In this document: piece by piece, positions 17,031 to 24,619 of the stretch
Layout of the letters: each line of letters begins with the position of its first letter
Position numbering within the stretch: position 1 is the first letter of the stretch
Source of the DNA: Streptomyces globisporus
GTDB taxonomy: Bacteria > Actinomycetota > Actinomycetes > Streptomycetales > Streptomycetaceae
Length of the DNA stretch: 33,406 nt
Reading direction: 5' to 3'
Assembly: GCF_003501885.1 (NCBI RefSeq)
Contig: NZ_QWFA01000042.1
Span: forward strand, 1-33,406
Notes under the pieces: model-generated
What the model was told of the DNA's origin: nothing
Database searches by the model: none
What the model saw: the letters and a program-made list of their open reading frames with translations, nothing else
Position numbers and translations under genes: made by a program

Positions 17031-18188
17031 GTGCGCCGTACGGTATTCAACGAGGATCACGAGGCGTTCCGGGAGACCATCCGCGCCTTCATCGCGGCCG
17101 AGGTCGTGCCGGTCTACGACGAGTGGTTCGCCGCGGGCCAGGCTCCGCGCGACTTCTACCTCAAGCTGGGCGAGCTGGGCGTCTTCGGCATCGAGGTCGA
17201 CGAGGAGTACGGCGGCGCGGGCATCGACTCGCACAAGTACGAGGCCGTCATCTACGAGGAGACCGCCCGCGCGGGCGTCTCCTTCGGCGGCTCCGGCGTG
17301 CACACGCTGCTCGGCCTCCCCTACATCAAGATGCTCGCCACCGGCGAGCAGAAGAAGCGCTGGCTGCCGAAGTTCGCGAGCGGTGAGGAGATGTGGGCCC
17401 TCGCGATGACCGAGCCGGGCACCGGCTCCGACGTCGCGGGCATGAAGACCACCGCGAAGCTCTCCGAGGACGGCACGCACTACGTCCTCAACGGTGCGAA
17501 GACCTTCATCACCGGCGGCGTCCACGCCGACCGCGTCATCGTCTGCGCCCGTACCGCCGCCCCGCGCGAGGACGACCGCCGCTTCGGCATCTCCCTCTTC
17601 GCCGTCGACACGAAGTCCGAGGGCTACTCGGTCGGCCGCAAGCTCGACAAGCTGGGCCTGAAGGTTTCCGACACCGCCGAGCTGGCGTTCGTCGACGTCA
17701 AGGTCCCGGTCGAGGACCTCATGGGCGAGGAGAACAAGGGCTTCGGCTACCTCGGCACCAACCTGGCCTCCGAGCGCTGGGGCATCGCCTTCGGCGCGTA
17801 CGCCCAGGCCGCGGCGGCCGTCCGGTTCGCCAAGGAATACGTCCAGGACCGCACGGTCTTCGGCAAGACCGTCGCCTCGTTCCAGAACACCAAGTTCGAG
17901 CTGGCCGCCTGCCAGGCCGAGGTGGACGCGGCCCAGGCCGTCGCCGACCGCGCGCTGGAGGCCCTGGACGCCGGTGAGCTGACGGCGGCCGAGGCCGCCT
18001 CCGCGAAGCTGTTCTGCACCGAGGTCGCCCACCGCGTCATCGACCGCTGCCTCCAGCTGCACGGCGGCTACGGCTTCATGAACGAGTACCCGATCGCCCG
18101 CCTGTACGCGGACAACCGCGTCAACCGCATCTACGGCGGCACCAGCGAGGTCATGAAGTCCATCATCGCCAAGTCCATGGGTCTGTAA
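17031..18188 (+). CDS. Acyl-CoA dehydrogenase, LCAD/IVD-like catalytic arrangement
   Basis: GTG 17031 has TAGGAGG (17017-17023) ahead; 385 residues. The full FAD-dependent fold is present: an N-terminal helical domain, the beta-domain with AMTEPGTGSDVAGMKTTAKL (125-144) and FITGG, and a C-terminal helical domain with DRTVFGKTVASFQNTKFELA and LQLHGGYGFMNEYPIAR. It oxidises an acyl-CoA to the 2-enoyl-CoA, passing electrons to ETF. The usual SCAD/MCAD catalytic Glu is replaced by Gly in RIYGGTSEV (about 366-374); instead E248 in LASERWGIA occupies the position of the base in long-chain and isovaleryl-CoA enzymes. It precedes the TesB thioesterase by 17 bases. The exact chain length is inference. 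Confidence 0.92.
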   Translation: MRRTVFNEDHEAFRETIRAFIAAEVVPVYDEWFAAGQAPRDFYLKLGELGVFGIEVDEEYGGAGIDSHKYEAVIYEETARAGVSFGGSGVHTLLGLPYIKMLATGEQKKRWLPKFASGEEMWALAMTEPGTGSDVAGMKTTAKLSEDGTHYVLNGAKTFITGGVHADRVIVCARTAAPREDDRRFGISLFAVDTKSEGYSVGRKLDKLGLKVSDTAELAFVDVKVPVEDLMGEENKGFGYLGTNLASERWGIAFGAYAQAAAAVRFAKEYVQDRTVFGKTVASFQNTKFELAACQAEVDAAQAVADRALEALDAGELTAAEAASAKLFCTEVAHRVIDRCLQLHGGYGFMNEYPIARLYADNRVNRIYGGTSEVMKSIIAKSMGL

Positions 18189-18205
18189 GGGATTACCTTC
18201 CCTCC

Positions 18206-19090
18206 ATGAACGCGAGTCCCGATCCCCTGCTCGATCTGCTCCACCTGCTCGACCTGGAGCAGATCGAGCGGGACATCTTCCGGGGCGAGAGCCGCAGCGC
18301 GCTCGTGCCCCGGGTGTTCGGCGGCCAGGTCGCGGCCCAGGCGCTCGTCGCCGCGGGCCGCACCGTCCCCGCCGACCGGGGAGCCCACTCCCTGCACTCC
18401 TACTTCCTGCGGGCCGGCGACCCCGGCGCGCCCATCGTCTACACCGTCGACCGCATCCGCGACGGGAAGTCCTTCACCACCCGCCGCGTCGTCGCCGTCC
18501 AGCACGGGCAGCCGATCTTCCACCTCTCCGCGTCCTTCCAGACGCACGAGGAGGGCATGGAGCACCAGGCCCCGATGCCCGCCGCCCCGGACCCGGAGAC
18601 CCTGCCGACGGCCGCCGAGATGCTGCCCCGGTACGCGGACCGCTTCAGCGATCCCAGCGTCGTGGACCGGCTGATCGAGGCGCGGCAGGCGGTGGACCTG
18701 CGGTATGTGGACGCGCCGCCGTTCGGCACGGTGGGCGAGCCGCGCGAACCCCGCTCCCAGGTGTGGTTCCGGACGAACGGCAAGCTCGCCGACGATCCGC
18801 TGCTGCACGTCTGCATGGCGACGTACGTCTCCGACATGACCCTGCTCGACTCGGTGCTCCTCGCCCACGGGCGGGGCGGCTGGGCGGTCGGGGACGTGGT
18901 CGGGGCCAGCCTGGACCACGCGATGTGGTTCCACCGGCCGTTCCGGGCGGACGAGTGGCTGCTGTACGACCAGGAGTCGCCGTCGGCCTCCGGTGGCCGG
19001 GGACTGGGCCAGGCCCGTATCCACACCGCCGACGGCCGCCTCGCGATCACGGTCATCCAGGAAGGCGTCGTCCGTATCCCGCGAGGATGA
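18206..19090 (+). CDS. tesB: Acyl-CoA thioesterase II (TesB family)
   Basis: The 294-residue protein has the double hot-dog structure of TesB. The first hot-dog includes VFGGQVAAQALVAAGRTVP, HSLHSYFLRAGDP and DRIRDGKSFTTRRVVAVQ; the second includes YVSDMTLLDSVLLAHG and SLDHAMWFHRPFRADEWLLY, and the final QEGVVRIPR is typical. The catalytic Asp of the D-T/S-Q triad is likely in YVSDMTLLDS or SLDHAMWF. It hydrolyses medium- and long-chain acyl-CoA to free acid and CoA. ATG 18206 lacks a Shine-Dalgarno; TACCTT (18194-18199) is exactly six bases upstream, so an internal leaderless transcript is possible besides read-through from the dehydrogenase 17 bases before. Confidence 0.92.
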   Translation: MNASPDPLLDLLHLLDLEQIERDIFRGESRSALVPRVFGGQVAAQALVAAGRTVPADRGAHSLHSYFLRAGDPGAPIVYTVDRIRDGKSFTTRRVVAVQHGQPIFHLSASFQTHEEGMEHQAPMPAAPDPETLPTAAEMLPRYADRFSDPSVVDRLIEARQAVDLRYVDAPPFGTVGEPREPRSQVWFRTNGKLADDPLLHVCMATYVSDMTLLDSVLLAHGRGGWAVGDVVGASLDHAMWFHRPFRADEWLLYDQESPSASGGRGLGQARIHTADGRLAITVIQEGVVRIPRG

Positions 19091-19128
19091 GCGGCCTCTG
19101 AAGCCGCGATTCCGACATACTCCCCACC

Positions 19129-20097
19129 ATGAGCGACGCGAAAGCGAGCAGGGAAACCGATGGTGGGGAGTCCACCTTCACCGTGATCGTGGCGGCCCTC
19201 GCCAACCTCGGCATCGCCGTGGCCAAGGCCGTCGCCGGTCTGATCAGCGGCTCCAGCGCGATGCTCTCCGAGGCCGCCCACTCGGTCGCCGACACCGTCA
19301 CCGAGGTCATGCTCCTCACCGCCCTCAAACGGAGCGAGAAGCCGGCCGACGAGGACCACCCCCTCGGTTACGGCCCCGAGCGCTACATCTGGGCGATGCT
19401 CGCCTCCATCGCCACCTTCGTCGGCGGGGCCGTCTTCTCGATCTACGACGGGGTGCACACCCTGGTCGCGGGCGAGGAGCTGGGCGACCCGCTCATCTCC
19501 TACATCGTCCTGGCCGTCGCCTTCCTGCTGGAGGGCTACTCGCTGCGCACCGGGGTCAAGCAGGTGCGGCGCGAGGCGTCCCGGCTGCGGGTGCCGGACA
19601 CGTACTACCTGCGGCACACCCCCGACACGGCCGTGAAGGCCGTCGTGATGGAGGATTCGGCGGCGTTGATCGGCCTGTTGCTGGCAGCGGGCGGCCTGCT
19701 GGGCGGGCAGCTCTCCGGCTCGGGCGTCTGGGACGGCATCGCGTCCTGTCTGATCGGCCTGCTGCTCGTGTACGTCGCCTGGGTGCTCGGCCGGTCCAAC
19801 GCCCAGCTGCTCATCGGGCGGCCGCTGCCCGCGGCGGTGCGGTCCGGGGTGCGCGAGGAGCTGCTGTCGGTGCCGCACATCGTGGAGGTGCTGGAGCTGA
19901 CCACGTTGATCCAGGGGCCGGACGAGATCCTGATCGCCGCGAAGATCGACTTCCGGGACATGGCCACCGCGGCGGAGGTCGAGTGGGCCTGCGAGGAGGC
20001 GGAGGCCCAGTTGCGCGAGCGGTTCCCGTCGGTCCGGCGGGTGTATCTGGACCCCACGCCGGGGCGGGCGCAGCGGCTGCGGCGCGGCGGTTCCTAA
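19129..20097 (+). CDS. Cation diffusion facilitator transporter
   Basis: The 322-residue membrane protein has six predicted helices and a cytoplasmic C-terminal domain, the CDF plan. Helix 2 carries the metal site SEAAHSVADTVTEV (H51, D55). In helix 5 the usual HxxxD is replaced by MEDSAALIG (E175, D176), as in the SLC30A9-like branch, so metal choice may differ from classical zinc exporters. The HP.G motif DHPLGYGPERYIWA (76-89) follows helix 2. It probably exchanges a divalent cation for protons at the plasma membrane. There is no Shine-Dalgarno at ATG 19129; CATACT (19116-19121) lies seven bases before it. Its stop overlaps the convergent YdeI-like gene by four bases. Confidence 0.9.
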   Translation: MSDAKASRETDGGESTFTVIVAALANLGIAVAKAVAGLISGSSAMLSEAAHSVADTVTEVMLLTALKRSEKPADEDHPLGYGPERYIWAMLASIATFVGGAVFSIYDGVHTLVAGEELGDPLISYIVLAVAFLLEGYSLRTGVKQVRREASRLRVPDTYYLRHTPDTAVKAVVMEDSAALIGLLLAAGGLLGGQLSGSGVWDGIASCLIGLLLVYVAWVLGRSNAQLLIGRPLPAAVRSGVREELLSVPHIVEVLELTTLIQGPDEILIAAKIDFRDMATAAEVEWACEEAEAQLRERFPSVRRVYLDPTPGRAQRLRRGGS

Positions 20098-20528
20098 GGC
20101 GTCAGCTCGGCCACCGTCTTCGCGATCCGTCGCTCCCGGGTCTCCTGCGCCTTCGCGCCCCCGATCGACGTGACGTGCGCCTTCTGGCGGCTGGGCGAGA
20201 GCGCGGCGAACGCCTCGGCGGCCCCGGGGGCCGCCGCCGGCGCCGCCGCGAGGTCCTCGGGCGGCTCGACCGTGCGGGGCGCGGTGTCGAGGGTCAGCTC
20301 CACCTCGATGGCGTCCCCGCCGCCGATGCCGGTCTCCTTGCGCTTGTCGGCGCTGAACGGGATGAGGTACTGCCCGCCCATCGGGGCGATCGTCGAGCGG
20401 TACGCGTACCCGTTGACGTTCACGTTCACCGGCGGGCGCTTTCCCGCCCCGAGGGCGTCGACCACGTCCACGGGGACCTCGATCCCGGTGTTGTTCCCGG
20501 TCTGGAACATCGTCGTGCTGAACTTCAT
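20094..20528 (-). CDS. DUF1905 plus YdeI/OmpD-associated-type protein
   Basis: The 144-residue protein has a DUF1905 domain (MKFSTTMFQTGNNTGIEVPV, then NVNGYAYRSTIAPMGGQYLI and DAIEVELTLD, about 1-80), an Ala/Pro-rich linker and a YdeI-like helical tail (AAEAFAALSPSRQKAHVTSI, then ETRERRIAKTVAELTP). Such proteins are often named bacteriocin-protection or OmpD-associated proteins after distant relatives, but no function is proven in actinobacteria. ATG 20526-20528 has GAAGGGG upstream on the coding strand. It converges with the CDF gene, sharing the bases CTAA as overlapping stop codons. A shorter DUF1905-only protein is at 1669-1938. Confidence 0.85.
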   Translation of the reverse strand: MKFSTTMFQTGNNTGIEVPVDVVDALGAGKRPPVNVNVNGYAYRSTIAPMGGQYLIPFSADKRKETGIGGGDAIEVELTLDTAPRTVEPPEDLAAAPAAAPGAAEAFAALSPSRQKAHVTSIGGAKAQETRERRIAKTVAELTP

Positions 20529-20589
20529 GGCCCGCACCCCTTCGTCTCCGTCGGCTGGTGCCAGGGCAGACACCCGCCGCGCCGGAATC

Positions 20590-21405
20590 TCATCGCCGAC
20601 ACCCCTGTGCGACGGCCTCCTCCTCTTCCAGCAGCCCCGCCGCGTGCAGCAGGTAGTCCGTCATCGGGTCGTAGAAGCGCGGGTCGGTGACGTGGTCGTC
20701 CAGCGGGACCGTGACCTGGAGGGTGCCCTCCGACTCGCCGAGGAAGAGGGCCGGGTCGTTGCAGTCGGCGTAACCGATCGCGTCCAGCCCCCGCTGTCCC
20801 GCGCAGCCCGCCCAGCCGTGGTCGGCGACGACCAGGTCGGGCAGCGGGCGGCCCAGATGGGCCATGGCGTCGAGGATGGCGGCCATCGGGGCCGGGGAGT
20901 GGGTGTGCCAGAGGGTCGCGCCGCGTTCCAGCATCGCGACGTCGGCGAACTGGAAGACCATGCCCTCGTCCGCGATGAGCCCGGACGGGATGCGGACGAT
21001 CTCGCAGCCGGCCCGGCGCAGCGCGTCCGCCGTCTGCCGGTGCACGTCCAGCAGGCCGCCGGGGTGCCCGGTGGCGAACAGGACCCGCTCACGGCCGTCG
21101 GCGGCCTTGCGCAGGCGGGCCGCCATCCGCTCCAGGGCGTCGACCGTCAGCTCCGGGTCGATGGTGTCCTGGCCCTGCCGGTGCGCGGGATCGTCGTTCA
21201 CCCCGCAGCGCTCGGCCATCACCGCGAGGACGTCCTGCTCGTCGGTCCAGCGGTCGCCGAGCTCCAGACCGAGCCAGTAGTGGCGGTCGCCGTTGGCGAG
21301 CTTGCGGTAGTGGGAGAGGTTGTTGTCGCGTGGCGTGGCGACGTCCCCCGCGATACGCGTACGGACGAGGTGGTCGACGAGGGCGGCGCGGCTGGGTATC
21401 GGCAT
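20590..21405 (-). CDS. Conserved actinobacterial protein, phosphatase-like by recollection
   Basis: The 271-residue protein is well conserved next to this metabolic region in Streptomyces and, as I recall, is usually annotated as a phosphatase. Visible conserved stretches are RDNNLSHYRKLANGDRHYWL (26-45), VLFATGHPGGLLDVHRQTAD, ATLWHTHSPAPMAAIL, LVVADHGWAGCAGQRGLDAI and GYADCNDPALFLGES. The HxH, DHGW and D/N residues could bind a metal, but I cannot place it in a mechanistic family, so the activity is inference. ATG 21403-21405 has no Shine-Dalgarno; CACAAT (plus 21412-21417) is exactly six bases upstream on the coding strand, which suggests a leaderless mRNA. Confidence 0.62.
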   Translation of the reverse strand: MPIPSRAALVDHLVRTRIAGDVATPRDNNLSHYRKLANGDRHYWLGLELGDRWTDEQDVLAVMAERCGVNDDPAHRQGQDTIDPELTVDALERMAARLRKAADGRERVLFATGHPGGLLDVHRQTADALRRAGCEIVRIPSGLIADEGMVFQFADVAMLERGATLWHTHSPAPMAAILDAMAHLGRPLPDLVVADHGWAGCAGQRGLDAIGYADCNDPALFLGESEGTLQVTVPLDDHVTDPRFYDPMTDYLLHAAGLLEEEEAVAQGCRR

Positions 21406-21497
21406 GGACCCATTGTGCCGTCCGGTGTGCGGACTGTGCCCGGTTCCTGATCAACGGACGACTGAGGGCAGCGGTCCGGGCACCGACGCCGGGCGTC

Positions 21498-22163
21498 CTA
21501 CGACACCGCGGTGAGGACCGTCACCACGGTCACCGCGGAGATCGCCGCCTGCAGGTTGCGGATCGCCTCGCGCACGCTCACGCCCGCCCAGTGGCCCTCG
21601 GCGATCTCGGCCACGCGCGGGGCGACCTGCTTCTTCGGCAGGCCGGGGAAGGCCTGGCGGTGCATGCCCGTGGCGTGCACCAGGGCGACGAGCGCGCTGG
21701 TGCGGGCGTCCGGCTCGGCGCCCGCCAGTACCGCGGCGGCCAGCCGGGCGCGCAGCTCCCGTTCGACGGTTCCGTCGGCCTCCGGGTAGCGGCGGACGGG
21801 GAAGACACCGAGGGCCCGGTGCTTCTCCTCGGTCACCAGGCCGCGGACGCAGAGGCTCTCCACGACGTCCTGCGAGCCCTTGGCGTGGTCCCGGGTCAGC
21901 CAGTCGGTCACCTTGCGGCTGCTGGAGGCCCCGTGGACCCAGCGCGTGAGCCGGTCGAGGCGGCCGTCCAGGAGGGCGTCGCCGGTCGGGGTCGGGTCGA
22001 AGACCTCGACGCGGCCGCCCCTCACCGTGACGCGCCCCGCCATGACCAGCTCCAGGAGCATGCCGGCCGCCACGCCCCAGCGGGCGGCGGTCTCCCCCTT
22101 CGCCGCGCCGGTCTCGTCGTCCAGCGACAGCAGCATGATCTCTTCGCCCAGTGAGACGGTCAT
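21498..22163 (-). CDS. GPP34 (GOLPH3-like) family protein, copy 2
   Basis: The 221-residue GPP34 domain begins MTVSLGEEIMLLSLDDETGA, has the typical ARWGVAAGMLLELVMAGRVT segment, DPTPTGDALLDGRLDRL, an Arg/Lys-rich part (SSSRKVTDWLTRDHAKGS) and a C-terminal hydrophobic helix (ISAVTVVTVLTAVS). As with copy 1 the fold is that of a phosphoinositide-binding Golgi protein; the bacterial function is unknown. ATG 22161-22163 has GGGGAG upstream. It lies 91 bases downstream of accR on the same strand, so it could be co-transcribed with it. It is only distantly similar to the copy at 9678-10367, arguing against recent duplication. Confidence 0.87.
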   Translation of the reverse strand: MTVSLGEEIMLLSLDDETGAAKGETAARWGVAAGMLLELVMAGRVTVRGGRVEVFDPTPTGDALLDGRLDRLTRWVHGASSSRKVTDWLTRDHAKGSQDVVESLCVRGLVTEEKHRALGVFPVRRYPEADGTVERELRARLAAAVLAGAEPDARTSALVALVHATGMHRQAFPGLPKKQVAPRVAEIAEGHWAGVSVREAIRNLQAAISAVTVVTVLTAVS

Positions 22164-22254
22164 GGTGCGGCTCCCCGATTCGTTGCGTGTCGACCGGAGA
22201 GACGTACGTACCCCGTCCCCGGTTGCCCGGAACCCGGGCCGGCCCAGCCGCAGC

Positions 22255-22872
22255 TCAGGAAGGTTCCGCCGCGGCGAAGGCGCCCCGGGCCAGCCGGTGC
22301 AGCAGGGCGGCGGTCGCCGCGCGGCCGGGCAGGGCGTCGGGGCGGGCCAGGTGCGGGGTGGAGTTCAGCAGGCCGAAGACGGCGTGCACGGTGACGCGGG
22401 CCCGGTTCTCGGGCAGCGCCGGGTAGAGGGCGCGGACGACGCCGACCCAGACCTCGACGTACTCGCGCTGCAGGCGGCGCACCCGCTTGCGGTCCGTGTC
22501 GCGCAGCCGGTCCAGCTCCCGGTCGTGGAGGGTGATCAGGGGGCGGTCGTCGAGGGCGAAGTCGATATGGCCCTCGATGAGCGCGTCCAGGAGGGCCTCC
22601 GGGGAGCCGTCGCCCCGGGCCGCGTCCTCCGAGACCCGCAGCCGTCCGCCCTCCAGCAGGCGTTCGCTGATGCCCACCAGCAGTTCGGCGAGCATCGCGT
22701 CCTTGCCGGGGAAGTGGCGGTAGAGGCCGGGGCCGCTGATTCCGACGGCGGCGCCTATCTCGTCGACGCCGACACCGTGGAAGCCACGCTCGGCGAAGAG
22801 GCGGGCGGCCTCCCGGAGGATCTGCTCGCGGCGGGTGGGGGCCGCGACGCGGGCGGCGGCAGGGGTGCTCAT
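22255..22872 (-). CDS. accR: TetR-family repressor, probable AccR
   Basis: The 205-residue protein has a TetR helix-turn-helix at about 14-60 (REQILREAARLFAERGFHGV, then GAAVGISGPGLYRHFPGKDA) and an all-helical ligand-binding domain with SACE_7040-like character (LFGLLNSTPHL-type helix near the C-terminus). It is divergent from the carboxylase operon, and the gap holds two sites of GTTA(A/G)-N6-TTAAC form. I recall AccR of S. avermitilis as a TetR repressor of the homologous accD1A1-hmgL-fadE4 operon, with a GTTAA-N6-TTAAC motif and short acyl-CoAs as effectors; synteny and motif support the same role. There is no Shine-Dalgarno at ATG 22870-22872, and TAGAAT eight bases upstream implies an almost leaderless transcript. 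Confidence 0.85.
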   Translation of the reverse strand: MSTPAAARVAAPTRREQILREAARLFAERGFHGVGVDEIGAAVGISGPGLYRHFPGKDAMLAELLVGISERLLEGGRLRVSEDAARGDGSPEALLDALIEGHIDFALDDRPLITLHDRELDRLRDTDRKRVRRLQREYVEVWVGVVRALYPALPENRARVTVHAVFGLLNSTPHLARPDALPGRAATAALLHRLARGAFAAAEPS

Positions 22873-22880
22873 GAGGATTC

Positions 22881-22910
22881 ATTCTAGACAGGGTCGTTAG
22901 CGGTCGTTAA
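22881..22910 (-). promoter_or_regulatory. Probable accR promoter overlapped by operator 1
   Basis: On the minus strand a -35-like TTAACG (plus 22905-22910) and a -10-like TAGAAT (plus 22881-22886) are 18 bases apart. The expected start of transcription is one or two bases before the accR ATG. The -35 lies inside operator 1, which would let AccR repress itself. Confidence 0.5.
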
Positions 22911-22911
22911 C
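22896..22911. promoter_or_regulatory. AccR operator 1 (GTTAG-N6-TTAAC)
   Basis: A 16-bp imperfect palindrome, GTTAGCGGTCGTTAAC, in the divergent accR-accD1 region. It differs at one arm position from the GTTAA-N6-TTAAC motif recalled for S. avermitilis AccR and overlaps the putative accR -35 element. Confidence 0.75.
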
Positions 22912-22924
22912 CTGAGGGAAACGC

Positions 22925-22940
22925 GTTAACGCTCATTAAC
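22925..22940. promoter_or_regulatory. AccR operator 2 (GTTAA-N6-TTAAC)
   Basis: GTTAACGCTCATTAAC matches the recalled AccR motif exactly, 49 bases before the accD1 start and 29 bases (start to start) from operator 1. It is placed to block the accD1 promoter. The -10 of accD1 is not obvious. Confidence 0.8.
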
Positions 22941-22989
22941 AGCACGTCAACGCTTTCACACTGCGGTACGGGCAAGGGGGCTCGACACG

Positions 22990-24612
22990 ATGCAGCAGGC
23001 ACCGGTCCTGGCGAGCGCGGCCGATCCCGCCTCGGAGGCCTGGCAGGCCAACGAGGCGGCGCATCGCGCGCTCTCCGACGACCTGGCGGAACGTCTCGCC
23101 ACGGCACGGCTGGGCGGGGGTGAGAAGGCGCGGGCCCGCCACGAGGCGCGCGGCAAGCTGCTCCCCCGGGACCGGGTGGACACCCTGCTCGACCCGGGTT
23201 CGCCGTTCCTGGAGCTGGCCCCGCTGGCGGCGAACGGGATGTACGGGGACCAGGCGCCCGCCGCGGGCGTCATCGCGGGCATCGGGCGGGTCTCCGGCCG
23301 GGAGTGCGTGATCGTCGCCAATGACGCGACCGTCAAGGGCGGCACGTACTACCCGATGACCGTGAAGAAGCACCTGCGCGCCCAGGAAGTGGCGCTGGAG
23401 AACCGTCTCCCCTGCCTGTATCTGGTCGACTCGGGCGGCGCGTTCCTGCCGATGCAGGACGAGGTCTTCCCCGACCGGGACCACTTCGGGCGGATCTTCT
23501 ACAACCAGGCCCGGATGTCGGGGGCAGGCATTCCGCAGATCGCGGCGGTGCTGGGCTCCTGCACGGCGGGCGGGGCGTACGTCCCGGCGATGAGCGACGA
23601 GGCCGTCATCGTCCGCAACCAGGGCACGATCTTCCTCGGCGGCCCGCCGCTGGTGAAGGCCGCGACCGGTGAGGTCGTGACGGCGGAGGAGCTGGGCGGC
23701 GGCGAGGTCCACTCCCGTACGTCGGGGGTCACCGACCATCTCGCGGAGGACGACGCGCACGCGCTGCGGATCGTCCGGAACATCGTCGCGACCCTGCCGG
23801 ACCGGGCCCCGCTCCCCTGGTCGGTCGAGCCGGCCGAGGAGCCGAAGGTGGACCCGGCCGGGCTTTACGGGGCGGTCCCGGTGGACTCCCGCACGCCGTA
23901 CGACGTCCGCGAGGTGATCGCGCGCGTGGTGGACGGCTCCCGCTTCCAGGAGTTCAAGGCGGAGTACGGGCAGACGCTGATCACCGGCTTCGCCCGCATC
24001 CACGGCCACCCGGTCGGGATCGTCGCGAACAACGGCATCCTGTTCTCCGAGTCGGCCCAGAAGGGCGCGCACTTCATCGAGTTGTGCGACCAGCGCGGCA
24101 TCCCCCTCGTCTTCCTCCAGAACATCTCCGGCTTCATGGTCGGCCGGGACTACGAGGCGGGCGGCATCGCCAAGCACGGCGCGAAGATGGTCACGGCGGT
24201 GGCCTGCACGCGGGTGCCGAAGCTGACGGTCGTCGTCGGCGGTTCGTACGGCGCGGGCAACTACTCCATGTGCGGCCGGGCCTACAGCCCCCGCTTCCTG
24301 TGGATGTGGCCGAACGCCAAGATCTCGGTGATGGGCGGCGAGCAGGCGGCCTCCGTCCTGGCCACCGTCAAGCGCGACCAGCTGGGCGACGACTGGAGCG
24401 CCGAGGACGAAGAAACGTTCAAGGCCCCGATCCGCGCCCAGTACGAGACCCAGGGCAACGCGTACTACGCCAGCGCCCGGCTCTGGGACGACGGTGTGAT
24501 CGACCCCGTGGACACCCGGCAGGTCCTCGGCCTCGCCCTGACCGCCTGCGCCAATGCCCCGCTGCCCCAGAAGGACCCGGCCGGGCCCGGCTTCGGCGTC
24601 TTCCGGATGTGA
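22990..24612 (+). CDS. accD1: Acyl-CoA carboxylase beta subunit (methylcrotonyl-CoA carboxylase type)
   Basis: The 540-residue carboxyltransferase has both crotonase-like halves. Signatures of the methylcrotonyl-CoA type are visible: [20 protein letters not shown] (117-136), [40 protein letters not shown] (193-212), [20 protein letters not shown], and in the second half [20 protein letters not shown] and [20 protein letters not shown]. It moves carboxylate from carboxybiotin to 3-methylcrotonyl-CoA or a similar short acyl-CoA, in a complex with the next gene product. ATG 22990 has AAGGGGG (22974-22980) upstream. First gene of a four-gene operon with AccR operators in front. Substrate inferred from signatures and from the HMG-CoA lyase neighbour. 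Confidence 0.93.
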   Translation: MQQAPVLASAADPASEAWQANEAAHRALSDDLAERLATARLGGGEKARARHEARGKLLPRDRVDTLLDPGSPFLELAPLAANGMYGDQAPAAGVIAGIGRVSGRECVIVANDATVKGGTYYPMTVKKHLRAQEVALENRLPCLYLVDSGGAFLPMQDEVFPDRDHFGRIFYNQARMSGAGIPQIAAVLGSCTAGGAYVPAMSDEAVIVRNQGTIFLGGPPLVKAATGEVVTAEELGGGEVHSRTSGVTDHLAEDDAHALRIVRNIVATLPDRAPLPWSVEPAEEPKVDPAGLYGAVPVDSRTPYDVREVIARVVDGSRFQEFKAEYGQTLITGFARIHGHPVGIVANNGILFSESAQKGAHFIELCDQRGIPLVFLQNISGFMVGRDYEAGGIAKHGAKMVTAVACTRVPKLTVVVGGSYGAGNYSMCGRAYSPRFLWMWPNAKISVMGGEQAASVLATVKRDQLGDDWSAEDEETFKAPIRAQYETQGNAYYASARLWDDGVIDPVDTRQVLGLALTACANAPLPQKDPAGPGFGVFRM

Positions 24613-24619
24613 GGAACAG

